64,000 nucleotides of DNA, from the NCBI RefSeq assembly GCF_026810445.1, contig NZ_CP113949.1:2790001-2854000 (forward strand), in the 5' to 3' direction. A program made the translations under genes and the position numbers. This document shows, piece after piece, positions 54,388 to 62,750 of the stretch; the stretch's first letter is position 1; every line of letters starts with the position of its first letter. The notes under the pieces were generated by a model that saw only the letters and a list, made by a program, of their open reading frames with translations, did not search any database and had not been told where the DNA came from. The stretch comes from Pseudomonas sp. BSw22131 (lineage in GTDB: Bacteria > Pseudomonadota > Gammaproteobacteria > Pseudomonadales > Pseudomonadaceae).

Positions 54388-54708
54388 TTATGAGGCCTCA
54401 CCAAGCCCTGCATGCCAGTCGGCATGCAGGGTATCAGCCACTTTGTGTCGATTGAAGTCTGGAGCGCCGTCATTCCACCAGACCAGTCCTCGCTCACCCA
54501 ACGCTACTTTCGCGGCATTCACGTGGGATCTTGCGGCCTTCAACAGCTCGGCATCTTTTGATGCTTTCTCGGCCTTGACCTCGCGCCGCGCATCCATTAA
54601 CGGGTTAACCCGTTGTTGTCGCTCGTCCTGATCCAGCGAAGGATTGGAGCACCGCCAAAGCTGGCCTTTGACAACAAAATAACGTCCATCTGGCGTCGTT
54701 GGGTTCAT
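54388..54708 (-). CDS. Conserved hypothetical protein
   Basis: 106 residues starting NPTTPDGRYFVVKGQLWRCS after Met. It continues NPSLDQDERQQRVNPLMDAR, a charged Ala/Lys-rich helix, and GERGLVWWNDGAPDFNRHKV. It has a compact WRxxNP motif and a WWNDGAPD motif, which look conserved, but I know no function. No signal peptide or membrane segment. It ends 7 bp from the convergent BdlA-like gene. Confidence 0.6.
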   Translation of the reverse strand: MNPTTPDGRYFVVKGQLWRCSNPSLDQDERQQRVNPLMDARREVKAEKASKDAELLKAARSHVNAAKVALGERGLVWWNDGAPDFNRHKVADTLHADWHAGLGEAS

Positions 54709-54833
54709 CTGAAACACCGTCTTGATGCGTGGGAATCGGTTTGGACAGTGACGCTAGCGTGATGGCTCGGCGCGTTCAAATTGCCTAAAGGCGTATTCTT
54801 GGCGCGGGTCTTTTACCCGCGTTATCAAAACCC

Positions 54834-55292
54834 ATGGACCAACTCGCAGGAGATACAGGTTTGAACGGGCTTATTGAATATCTGGAAGTATTCACACACC
54901 GCAAGTCAGAGGTCGAGCGACTGCTGCTGACAAAAGCACGCGCGAACACCGTCATCAAATACCACGAAGTTTATGATCTTTTTGAAATGGACAAACCGTC
55001 CTGTGCAAGTGATCTGATCTGGAGGGGGTGTGTTTGGGAAACGGTGGAAGAGGTAGCACGTCAACTGTCATCCCCGGATGGAGCCATCTACTACGCAATG
55101 CTTTCAAATCGCAAAGGCGTTCCGGAGGACGTCTTCTGGTGGTATTTCATAAGGAGCCGCAAAACAGAGTACGAAGCAGACACCGGTAAAAACCTGACCA
55201 ATGTTGAATCGCTCAATGACGCACACAAACTGGAAATTGCCCATTACGAACGCCTGAGGGTATACAGGCATGTAGCTAAATATCACCCGTGA
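54834..55292 (+). CDS. Hypothetical protein
   Basis: 152 residues beginning DQLAGDTGLNGLIEYLEVFT after Met. Highly charged and helical, with a central KYHEVYDLFEMDKPS and an aromatic EDVFWWYFIRSRKTEYEADT. No signal peptide, membrane helix or known domain was recognised. It has ordinary Pseudomonas codon use in parts but more A-rich stretches at the 3' end. The ATG at 54834 lacks a strong ribosome site; a GTG/TTG further in is possible. Confidence 0.5.
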   Translation: MDQLAGDTGLNGLIEYLEVFTHRKSEVERLLLTKARANTVIKYHEVYDLFEMDKPSCASDLIWRGCVWETVEEVARQLSSPDGAIYYAMLSNRKGVPEDVFWWYFIRSRKTEYEADTGKNLTNVESLNDAHKLEIAHYERLRVYRHVAKYHP

Positions 55293-55362
55293 CCGGCCGT
55301 TAAAGGACACCGTACTTCATTCACAGTGCCTGCTTAAAAGGCGCTGCCCAGACTGCGCCGGA

Positions 55363-55545
55363 CTAACAAGCTGACCTAGGGCGCTCCGGGAGTGTCCGAC
55401 TAAAGCCTTCAATATCCACACGAATTGATTCACCTGCATAAGCGCGGTTTTGAATAGTGCGCAAGCAAGTGTCTTCATAGAATCCTGTACAACCAGGCTC
55501 CCGACGCTCATAAGTACTGGCTATATGATGTCGTTCATAGGTCAT
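55363..55545 (-). CDS. Candidate small hypothetical gene
   Basis: A 60-residue minus-strand frame, TYERHHIASTYERREPGCTG followed by FYEDTCLRTIQNRAYAGESI. It covers most of the 260-bp gap between 55293 and 55552. The residue mix looks protein-like, but no ribosome site or family was recognised. Confidence 0.3.
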   Translation of the reverse strand: MTYERHHIASTYERREPGCTGFYEDTCLRTIQNRAYAGESIRVDIEGFSRTLPERPRSAC

Positions 55546-55552
55546 CCCAGCA

Positions 55553-57835
55553 ATGGCCGCCGTTCAACAGGATGAGCAATCAAAGATGGTAGATGTTCTC
55601 AGTATTCAACAACCTGACGCGCTTGCGTTGCTGGTGCAGGCTGCGGCTCACTCAGCTGACTGCACGCGCGGTCTTTTGTTAGTCGCCAAGGCAGGCAGTT
55701 GGCAAGTCATCGCCAGGTATGGGTCGGATCAAGGCTTTGAACTGGACGCTGACACGGAGCAGTTCCTCAGTGAAGCGATGTTGCACGAAGACCTGACAGT
55801 GATGACCGAAGCTTCGGGTCAACGACTTCCCCTGCAGCTCCAGCGGTTCATGGGGTTTGGCGACGGTTTATTGGTGGGGGTTGCAATACGGGGAGAGCAC
55901 AGGCAATTGCAGGGGATGTTACTGGTCAGCAGTGCCGAAGCTCGGCAGCGTTTGAGCGCGGCACAAACCTACGCACTCCAAACGCATGGCGCGCTTCTTC
56001 GCGGGATGATCGCGCCCCGCAGCACAAAGCCGTCGCAGAGCAGTGATCCGTTGATCGAACGTTTGCGACTGCTCGAATCCGTGGTGGTCAACGCCAAGGA
56101 CGCCATTCTGATTACCGAAGCCGAGCCTGTGGATCAGCCTGGTCCCAGAATCGTTTATTGCAACCCTGCGTTTCTCGCCGCCACCGGGTTCAGTTTGTCC
56201 GATGTCATCGGTCTGACCCCCCGTATTCTGCACTCTGCTGCCACCGACCGGGCAACGCTGGATCTGATTCGCGCCGCACTGCTGAAATGGCAGCCCATCG
56301 AGGTCGAACTGATCAACTCCCGTAAAGACGGCAGCCAATTCTGGGTTCAATTGAGCATTGTTCCGGTCGCCAATGAACGTGGCTGGTTCACCCACTGGGT
56401 CTCGGTGCAACGGGATATCAGCGAACGCAAGGAAGTGGAATTGCTCGCGCGCCAGGCTCAGGCGGACAGGGATGCACACGCCGCGCTTGAATCGCGTCTA
56501 CTGGAACGCGAGCGCATTGAACAAGAGTTGTCTTATGCCGCTTTTCATGACGACCTGACCGCGCTGCACAATCGTGCTTATCTCATGTCACGGCTGCTCA
56601 ATATATTTAACCGGGATGCGCGAGAACTTCGTACTGCAACCACCGTGCTTTTTCTCGATCTTGATCGGTTCAAGTTTGTGAATGACAGCATGGGTCACAC
56701 AGCAGGGGATCAGTTGCTTAAAGTTGTTGCGCGGCGCCTGGAAAGTTGTGTGGGCTCGAACGATATTCTTGCGCGGGTGGGCGGTGATGAATTTGCAATT
56801 CTGCTGGCGGAAGAAAGCAAGGGCGACAGGGCAGCTGATTTGGCCCGACGCATCGTCAGTCAACTAAGCCTGCCGGTCGCCCTTGATGGGCAGGACATCT
56901 TTACCTCCTGCAGCCTTGGCATCGTGATCGCTGACACCTCCCATGAATCACCGGAAGATTTGCTGCGCGACGCAGACGTTGCGATGTATGCGGCGAAGAA
57001 ACGAGGGCGAGGGCGCTGGACACTGTTCGATGGCTCCATGCGCAAGGCTGCTGTTGACGCGTTAATTATGCAAAACGCTTTGAAACAGGCCATCGCGAGA
57101 AATGAACTCTCTGTTGCCTATCAGCCGATTTATAACGTGAGCACCGGCGATATCAGTGGTGTCGAAGCGTTGGTCAGATGGCTGCATCCCGAACTGGGTC
57201 ATGTCCGTCCCGATGCGTTTATTGGCGTGGCTGAAGACAATGGAGTGATTCATGAGCTGGGACGCTGGGTGATGCGTCAGGCGTGTGATGAACTGTGGCG
57301 CTGGAAGCAAGAGTTTCCAAACCTGCATTTGCACCTCAACGTGAACGTCTCCGGAACGGAACTCAACCGCCCAGGCTATGTATCGCAAGTCCAGGGCATC
57401 TTGGAATCCACCGGGGTATTGCCACAGGAGTTGCTCATCGAGATCACTGAAACGGTATTCCTTCAGGATCCTGAGGCAACGGCACTCGTACTGGCTCAAC
57501 TGCGTGCGTTGGGCATTCGCATTGCGCTGGATGACTTCGGCACCGGCTACAGTTCACTCGGTTATATAGACCGTTACCCCATCGACGCCATCAAGATTGA
57601 CCGCTCGTTCGTGTCGAGAATGATGTGCTTCGACCGCAGCGACGCAATCGTTCGCAGCATCCTTTCCCTGGGCCGAACCTTGCATCTGGACATCACCGCC
57701 GAGGGCGTCGAGACGATGGCTCAACTTCAGCGCCTCAAGGAAATGGGATGCCCCTTTGTGCAGGGATATTTACTTAGTACGCCCGTGCGCGCCGAGGAGG
57801 TCTCGACGTTGCTGCGCTCATGGTCAAAGCGCTGA
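55553..57835 (+). CDS. GAF-PAS-GGDEF-EAL cyclic-di-GMP protein
   Basis: 760 residues. An N-terminal GAF-like domain (about 20-165), a PAS domain with PAC tail (about 180-305; GFSLSDVIGLTPRILH, HWVSVQRDISERKEV), then GGDEF (about 330-490) with the intact active site ARVGGDEFAI, and EAL (about 510-755) with EALVRW, NVNVSGTEL and DDFGTGYSSLGYI motifs intact. Both synthase and phosphodiesterase motifs are complete, so net activity cannot be told. Soluble, no membrane helices. It lies near the BdlA-like sensor, which would fit a shared role in motility/biofilm switching. Confidence 0.9.
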   Translation: MAAVQQDEQSKMVDVLSIQQPDALALLVQAAAHSADCTRGLLLVAKAGSWQVIARYGSDQGFELDADTEQFLSEAMLHEDLTVMTEASGQRLPLQLQRFMGFGDGLLVGVAIRGEHRQLQGMLLVSSAEARQRLSAAQTYALQTHGALLRGMIAPRSTKPSQSSDPLIERLRLLESVVVNAKDAILITEAEPVDQPGPRIVYCNPAFLAATGFSLSDVIGLTPRILHSAATDRATLDLIRAALLKWQPIEVELINSRKDGSQFWVQLSIVPVANERGWFTHWVSVQRDISERKEVELLARQAQADRDAHAALESRLLERERIEQELSYAAFHDDLTALHNRAYLMSRLLNIFNRDARELRTATTVLFLDLDRFKFVNDSMGHTAGDQLLKVVARRLESCVGSNDILARVGGDEFAILLAEESKGDRAADLARRIVSQLSLPVALDGQDIFTSCSLGIVIADTSHESPEDLLRDADVAMYAAKKRGRGRWTLFDGSMRKAAVDALIMQNALKQAIARNELSVAYQPIYNVSTGDISGVEALVRWLHPELGHVRPDAFIGVAEDNGVIHELGRWVMRQACDELWRWKQEFPNLHLHLNVNVSGTELNRPGYVSQVQGILESTGVLPQELLIEITETVFLQDPEATALVLAQLRALGIRIALDDFGTGYSSLGYIDRYPIDAIKIDRSFVSRMMCFDRSDAIVRSILSLGRTLHLDITAEGVETMAQLQRLKEMGCPFVQGYLLSTPVRAEEVSTLLRSWSKR

Positions 57836-57935
57836 AGAGCGGTGGCCGTTGTCATCTAGATCATGACTGCGGCCAGCGCCTCAGGGTGCTCCAGGCTCAA
57901 GGTGTTCTGGATAAATGCCGCTGCGTCAGGTGCCT

Positions 57936-58733
57936 TTAATTCTGGATGGCCTGGACTGACCCACCGTCAACCCGCAGGTTGCTGCCGTTGATGAAGGACG
58001 CACGCTCCGATACCAGCAGGGCGATGGCCGACGCGACCTCTTCAGGTTTGCCGCGGCGTTTCTGAACGATGCCCGGACGCTCCTCATCGAGAAAACTCTT
58101 GATGGCCTCATCGAAAGACACACCCAGCTCTTCTGCGCGTTGTTTCATCATGCCGTCGATCATCGGCGTTTCGATAAACGCCGGGGCTACTGTGTTGCAC
58201 AGCACGCCGTGAGCGGCCTCTTTGTAAGACAGGTTTTTGATGAATGCCCCGAGCGCGGCTTTGGCGGTGTTGTAGACGGCTTCTTCCCAGTAGGGCTGTA
58301 CGGAGTTTTCGGAGGTGATGCACACGAAGCGGCCCCAATTGCGGGTGCGCATAGCGGGGATCGTCGCGCGGGCTACGCGAACGGCGGAGAAGAAATCGGT
58401 GTGCCATGCCTCCAGATAGTCTTCGTCCGAGAGGGTCAACGGGTCGCCTTTTGCACCGGTGACACCGGCGGTGTGAACCACGATGTCGATCTGCCCAAAT
58501 GTATCCTGGCCTTTTTTGACAACGTGCTCGACCTGATCCTGTCGAGTCAGGTCTGCGGCAACGAACAGGCATTCAGTGCCCAGTCCCTTGCACGACTCTT
58601 CCAGTTTTTTCTGATCCATATCGCTGAGCACCAACCGCACGCCTTCTTCAGCGAGCAGTCTTGCCGTTGCCAGGCCTAGACCGCCGCTGGCACCTGTGAT
58701 CAAAGCAACCCGACCTTTAATTCCCAAATCCAT
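57936..58733 (-). CDS. Short-chain dehydrogenase/reductase
   Basis: 265 residues with TGASGGLGLA at 14-23, the NNAG-equivalent VVHTAGVTGAKGD, a Ser in CITSENSVQPYW and the YNTAKAAL catalytic Tyr/Lys. The ending INGSNLRVDGGSV is standard. It resembles 3-oxoacyl-ACP reductase and sugar-acid dehydrogenases, but the substrate is not determined. It lies 86 bp downstream of the hydrolase gene start region in the same orientation, so the two may be one unit in some catabolic path. Confidence 0.8.
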   Translation of the reverse strand: MDLGIKGRVALITGASGGLGLATARLLAEEGVRLVLSDMDQKKLEESCKGLGTECLFVAADLTRQDQVEHVVKKGQDTFGQIDIVVHTAGVTGAKGDPLTLSDEDYLEAWHTDFFSAVRVARATIPAMRTRNWGRFVCITSENSVQPYWEEAVYNTAKAALGAFIKNLSYKEAAHGVLCNTVAPAFIETPMIDGMMKQRAEELGVSFDEAIKSFLDEERPGIVQKRRGKPEEVASAIALLVSERASFINGSNLRVDGGSVQAIQN

Positions 58734-58819
58734 GATGACTTCTCTCTCTGGTTATGCCGGCAGGCCGGCGTTCGCATGTGGGTGCACAGGGCGCGCAGTA
58801 CGGCGCGCAACTCCCGTGC

Positions 58820-59584
58820 TTATGACGCTACTGAACAGTGTTCTCTGGCGAAGGCGAGCATCAGCTTCGCCAGCTGCCGGGGCGTTTGCAGGGGCATCAG
58901 GTGCCCGGCGCCGGGGATGATTTCGAGTCTGCTGTGAGAAAACGCTGCAAGTGTTGTGCGGCGCTGCTCTTCAGGGCCGGGCACTTGCTGGTCGGCTTCG
59001 CCGCACACCAACAAGACCGGGTACTCGATCGTGCCAAGTCGATCGCTCCAGTCCTCGCGGCTGCCATGGTCTACCCACGCACGCCATGCCGTGAGGTTGA
59101 CCCGGAGCGCATCCGCCACCGCGACTTCGCGTATGTCATCGGGGAGACGAAACGCACTGGACTCATCAATGAATGCTTCGGCCTCCGGGTGTGTTTTTCC
59201 GTAAGCGCGTTGTTTGTCGCGATCGGCTTCGGTCATCGGTTGCGGGCCGGGGGGCGAAGGGGCAACCAGCACCAGGCCACGAAGGTATTCCGGCCGCCGC
59301 GATGCAAGCACTACTGCCACTTTGCCTGTCATGGAGTGACCTACGAGGATGCAATCGGTGAGGCCCAGCTCGCGAATGGAATGGTCCACGTGATCGGCCA
59401 TCGCCTCGACGCTGTAGCCGTCAATAGCGGCGGCATCTCCGAATCCCGGTGTGTTGAGCGCCACGCATTGGTGACTGCCGTCCAGATAGGGAAGGGTGGG
59501 GAACCAGGTCCGATGGGAGCCACCCAGAAAATGCATCAGCACAAAGGTGGGTGATTTATCGCCTTGCCGGCTATGGGGGAGCAT
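58820..59584 (-). CDS. Alpha/beta hydrolase
   Basis: 254 residues with the oxyanion-hole region FVLMHFLGGSHRTW, nucleophile elbow GHSMTG (Ser84), acidic residue in LLVCGEADQQVPG and terminal His in IPGAGHLMPLQ. This is the fold of haloperoxidase-type esterases and C-C bond hydrolases. No signal peptide, so cytosolic. Start at 59584 is the first ATG of the frame. Substrate unknown; a unit with the SDR downstream is possible. Confidence 0.82.
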   Translation of the reverse strand: MLPHSRQGDKSPTFVLMHFLGGSHRTWFPTLPYLDGSHQCVALNTPGFGDAAAIDGYSVEAMADHVDHSIRELGLTDCILVGHSMTGKVAVVLASRRPEYLRGLVLVAPSPPGPQPMTEADRDKQRAYGKTHPEAEAFIDESSAFRLPDDIREVAVADALRVNLTAWRAWVDHGSREDWSDRLGTIEYPVLLVCGEADQQVPGPEEQRRTTLAAFSHSRLEIIPGAGHLMPLQTPRQLAKLMLAFAREHCSVAS

Positions 59585-59803
59585 GTTGATTTCTCACAGG
59601 GATTTGCCAGTTGAGGCGGTCCGGGTGAGCAAAGTTCCGTGGGATTTACGCGGGGAAGCCACATGCCTTGTCAATCGATGCCGATGTGCTTGGCACCGAA
59701 CACCATCGTCAAAGGGCTGGCGGGTCTAGCGGGTAGTGGCTGCAAAAGCGCACGGCCTCGGGCCGTGCACTGGTTGCTTAAACGTGAGAGGGGTGCCGCA
59801 ACT

Positions 59804-61708
59804 TTATATGACGAACTTGCTTACCAGCCCTTGCAAGTGCACACCCAATTTAGCCAGTTCAACGCTGGAGGACGCTGTTTCCTCACTGGCCGAGGCGGTC
59901 TGTTCAGAAATATCGCGAACGCTCTGGACGCTTCGGCTGATCTGCTCGGCTACAACGCTTTGCTCTTCTGCGGACGCTGCAATCTGTTGGTTCATGGCCT
60001 CAATGGTTGAAATCGACTGGCTGATGCTGGTGATTGACGCGCCGGCATCGCGGGTCAGGGCAACGCTGTTGTCCGTCAGCAGGCGACTGTTTTCAAGGAT
60101 CGTGGCGACGTGCTCGGTTCGGCTGTGCAGCCCACTGATCAGCGTTGCAATTTCCTCGGTTGACGTCTGCGTGCGCTGCGCAAGGCTTCTGACTTCATCT
60201 GCGACGACGGCAAACCCGCGGCCGGCTTCACCTGCACGGGCGGCTTCGATGGCGGCGTTGAGGGCCAGGAGGTTGGTTTGCTCCGCAACCGCCTTGATGA
60301 CGTCGAGCACGCCGCCAATCTTGTTGCTCTCTTGTTTGAGTTCGTCCATTGCAGCCTTGGACTGACCGACTTCGGCCGCGAGCTTTTCGATCTGAAGCAC
60401 AGCGCGCCCGACCACGGCATCTCCGTCGCGAGCTTCTTTTGAGGCGGTCATGGCGGCCCGTGAGGCTTGCTCGGCATTCCTGGCGACTTCCTGAACGGTG
60501 GCAGCCATTTCATTCATGGCGGTCGCTACCTGATCGGTTTCGCTTCGCTGGCTATTGACGCCCGCGCTTGTTTGCTCGGTCACTGCCGACAACTGTTCGG
60601 CTGCGCCGGATATCTTAGTGACGCCGTCACCCAAGCCACCGATCAACTGACGCAACTGGGTTGTCATCCGGTGCATGCTGTTTTGCAACATGCCGAGTTC
60701 GTCCCGTCGGGTGGTGACTTGATCGTAAGTCAGATCACCGTTGGCCACGCGGTCAGCCAGCGTCAGTGTTTGAAGAAGCGGTCCGACGATAACGCGGGTG
60801 ATGATCCACGCTGCGAGTACGCTCACTATCAGCGCTACCACCAGCCAGATAATCAACATTTGGTTGGCTTGGTCCACGTCCTCGACACGCAGTTCGACCT
60901 GATTTTTGGCTAACTGGTTGGCAGCAGTCAGAAGCACGTCGATGGTTTTGCTGATGCCCGCCTGCGCTTGGTTGATTGCACCCTGCGCAGTCGAAAACTG
61001 GCCGATGTCGGCGTCGTATTGACTCAGCGACGTTTCAAGGTTTTTAAGAATCGCAGGTTGCAGGCCAGAGCCTTCGGTGGTTTTGACGTAGGCAGACAGT
61101 GCGGCGATCGAGGCAGTGGCCGTTGGCTGGGCTTCGGGTTTCAACGTCAGGGTGTACCCGCGGATATCGAAGCGCATTTTCTGAAACAGCTTCAGCGCTT
61201 GCGTGATCTGATCGCGTTGCTCGGGCGTGCCTTCTGGCGAATTGGAGAACGCGTTCAGTTTTTCAAGCGCTGCCTCAGCTTCATCACCATGACGGCCCAG
61301 CGCAGCTCGACTGGCTTCACGAGTTTGTGTGGCAGCCATCAGATTATCGTAAAACACTTTGTAGTCTTTCATGGCCGCTGTTGCAGTGTTCACGTGCGGA
61401 ACATTGACTGGTGAATCCAGAACCTTGCTCAGGTAGAGCAAATGGTTGTCCAGCGTCTCATAGGCTTTGAGCCAACTGGTGGCGTTTGCGTCGTCAAAGC
61501 TCAGGCTGTACACCAGGCGCGCGATTCGCATGTCGCGCGTCATCGTGCTGAGTTTTGCAATGTCGGTGACGCGCTCGCTGCGTTCACTCAGCGATGAAAT
61601 GCCCGTCCACCCCGTGAATGCGATGAGCGCGGTGAAAACGATCACCAGAGCAAAGCCCAGAATGAGCTTCGCTCTCACTGTCATATTGATTAGCGTGTTT
61701 TTTAGCAT
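59804..61708 (-). CDS. Methyl-accepting chemotaxis protein with HBM sensor
   Basis: 634 residues. TM1 ([20 protein letters not shown]), a periplasmic helical bimodular region of about 250 residues, TM2 ([20 protein letters not shown]), HAMP, then the signalling domain with [20 protein letters not shown]. The ~250-residue all-helical sensor is the size of HBM receptors such as McpS of P. putida (TCA intermediates). The ligand here is not predictable. A FliA promoter match lies 69 bp upstream. Confidence 0.88.
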   Translation of the reverse strand: MLKNTLINMTVRAKLILGFALVIVFTALIAFTGWTGISSLSERSERVTDIAKLSTMTRDMRIARLVYSLSFDDANATSWLKAYETLDNHLLYLSKVLDSPVNVPHVNTATAAMKDYKVFYDNLMAATQTREASRAALGRHGDEAEAALEKLNAFSNSPEGTPEQRDQITQALKLFQKMRFDIRGYTLTLKPEAQPTATASIAALSAYVKTTEGSGLQPAILKNLETSLSQYDADIGQFSTAQGAINQAQAGISKTIDVLLTAANQLAKNQVELRVEDVDQANQMLIIWLVVALIVSVLAAWIITRVIVGPLLQTLTLADRVANGDLTYDQVTTRRDELGMLQNSMHRMTTQLRQLIGGLGDGVTKISGAAEQLSAVTEQTSAGVNSQRSETDQVATAMNEMAATVQEVARNAEQASRAAMTASKEARDGDAVVGRAVLQIEKLAAEVGQSKAAMDELKQESNKIGGVLDVIKAVAEQTNLLALNAAIEAARAGEAGRGFAVVADEVRSLAQRTQTSTEEIATLISGLHSRTEHVATILENSRLLTDNSVALTRDAGASITSISQSISTIEAMNQQIAASAEEQSVVAEQISRSVQSVRDISEQTASASEETASSSVELAKLGVHLQGLVSKFVI

Positions 61709-61776
61709 GTGGCACTCTCGAAAATAGACGTCTTAATGTACGAGGTGGCTACTCCACGCCATTCCTACAGTTATAA

Positions 61777-61803
61777 GATTCGGCAGTTTTCAAAGAATCT
61801 TTA
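61777..61803 (-). promoter_or_regulatory. FliA (sigma-28) promoter of the HBM chemoreceptor gene
   Basis: On the minus strand TAAA (61800-61803), exactly 15 bp, GCCGAATC (61777-61784); GCCGA of the -10 and the full -35 match. The rest of the intergenic stretch 61804-62135 is AT-rich and shows no gene. Confidence 0.5.
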
Positions 61804-62135
61804 ACCCGTGATAGCACTATTATCTCGTCCAAAGGCATTAACGGCCGTGTCTATTTGACGCTCAAAAGGTTCCATTATTTTTAATTACTTCTCAAACACG
61901 AATAGCTTTCCAAAAACTCATCGCTGAATGCCGGTCCGCCGAAAGTTGTCGTGCATGTTCACATTCAGCAGGCTTATGAGCGGCTATTCGATTGAGATCA
62001 GCAGTTGCTGTGAATTTTCATGCGGCCTGTGAAACGTTGTGAAGTCGACCATCAACTGCGGTTTGCCCGTGCTAACGTCTTTGACGCGGGGTCGTCAGTG
62101 GGACGATGCCCGACATACATGACGGAGCAGCGCCG

Positions 62136-62600
62136 ATGTCTACAACCGTAACTCCCGCTGGTGGCACACCGAACAATCAGAGGTCTTCATCTTCTGCGTT
62201 CGACGCCCGGCTGGACATTGCAAAGTCGAGCAAAGTGGTCGCCGATTACATGCGCCAGACGGGTAAGTCGGCCATTACGCTGCAGGACCTGACGAAGCTC
62301 GCGGACAATGAGTCAGGCAAGGTTCCCGCTGATGTGTCCGAGAGTGCCAAATACCTGCAGCGCCATCCGGATGTATTCGCTGCAATCGAAACCCACGACG
62401 TTGCCGGCACTGATAACCTGTCCGGCGTGTGGAACTTCGATTGGGCCGCCAACGGTGGATTGAAAGGGACTGCAACCGAGGCCATCGCCAAGATGCAGGA
62501 CACCTTTGATCTGGCGATTGCCAAGTCGGCGCAGATCACTGAAATCACTACCGGCAAAAAAGCCGAGCTGGATTCGACCAAGCAGCGCCCAGGCAACTGA
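62136..62600 (+). CDS. Small HrpF/NolX/HrpK-like protein
   Basis: 154 residues. After a Ser/Thr-rich, disordered start typical of type III secreted proteins, the body reads SAITLQDLTKLADN, VPADVSESAKYLQRHPDVF and ETHDVAGTDNLSGVWNFDWA. Helix plus Asp-rich loop plus WNFDWAANGG resembles the repeat of NolX/HrpF/HrpK translocon-associated proteins, but here it is a single unit. The ATG at 62136 follows GGAG and is preferred to 62106. No type III genes are nearby. Secretion is a guess from composition. Confidence 0.5.
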   Translation: MSTTVTPAGGTPNNQRSSSSAFDARLDIAKSSKVVADYMRQTGKSAITLQDLTKLADNESGKVPADVSESAKYLQRHPDVFAAIETHDVAGTDNLSGVWNFDWAANGGLKGTATEAIAKMQDTFDLAIAKSAQITEITTGKKAELDSTKQRPGN

Positions 62601-62626
62601 CTCTGCGTTTACGGCTTTTACCAGAC

Positions 62627-62663
62627 AAAAAAATCCCCGAATCTTGGATCCGGGGATTTTTTT
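62627..62663 (+). terminator. Strong terminator after the HrpF-like gene
   Basis: AAAAAAATCCCCG and CGGGGATTTTTTT form a 13-bp stem with a 10-nt loop and T run; it works on either strand. Confidence 0.85.
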
Positions 62664-62750
62664 GACTCGATCTGCTGCAACCGGGTCAGCTCCAGGTCGG
62701 CGTCGGCAGGTCAAACAGGCTTCAGCGACCACACCGTCAGACCATCGAAT

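Noticed and set aside
54131..54631. 166-codon plus-strand frame at the end of the BdlA-like gene
   Set aside because: Out of frame with the MCP signalling domain and lacking any similarity; it crosses the convergent hypothetical gene.
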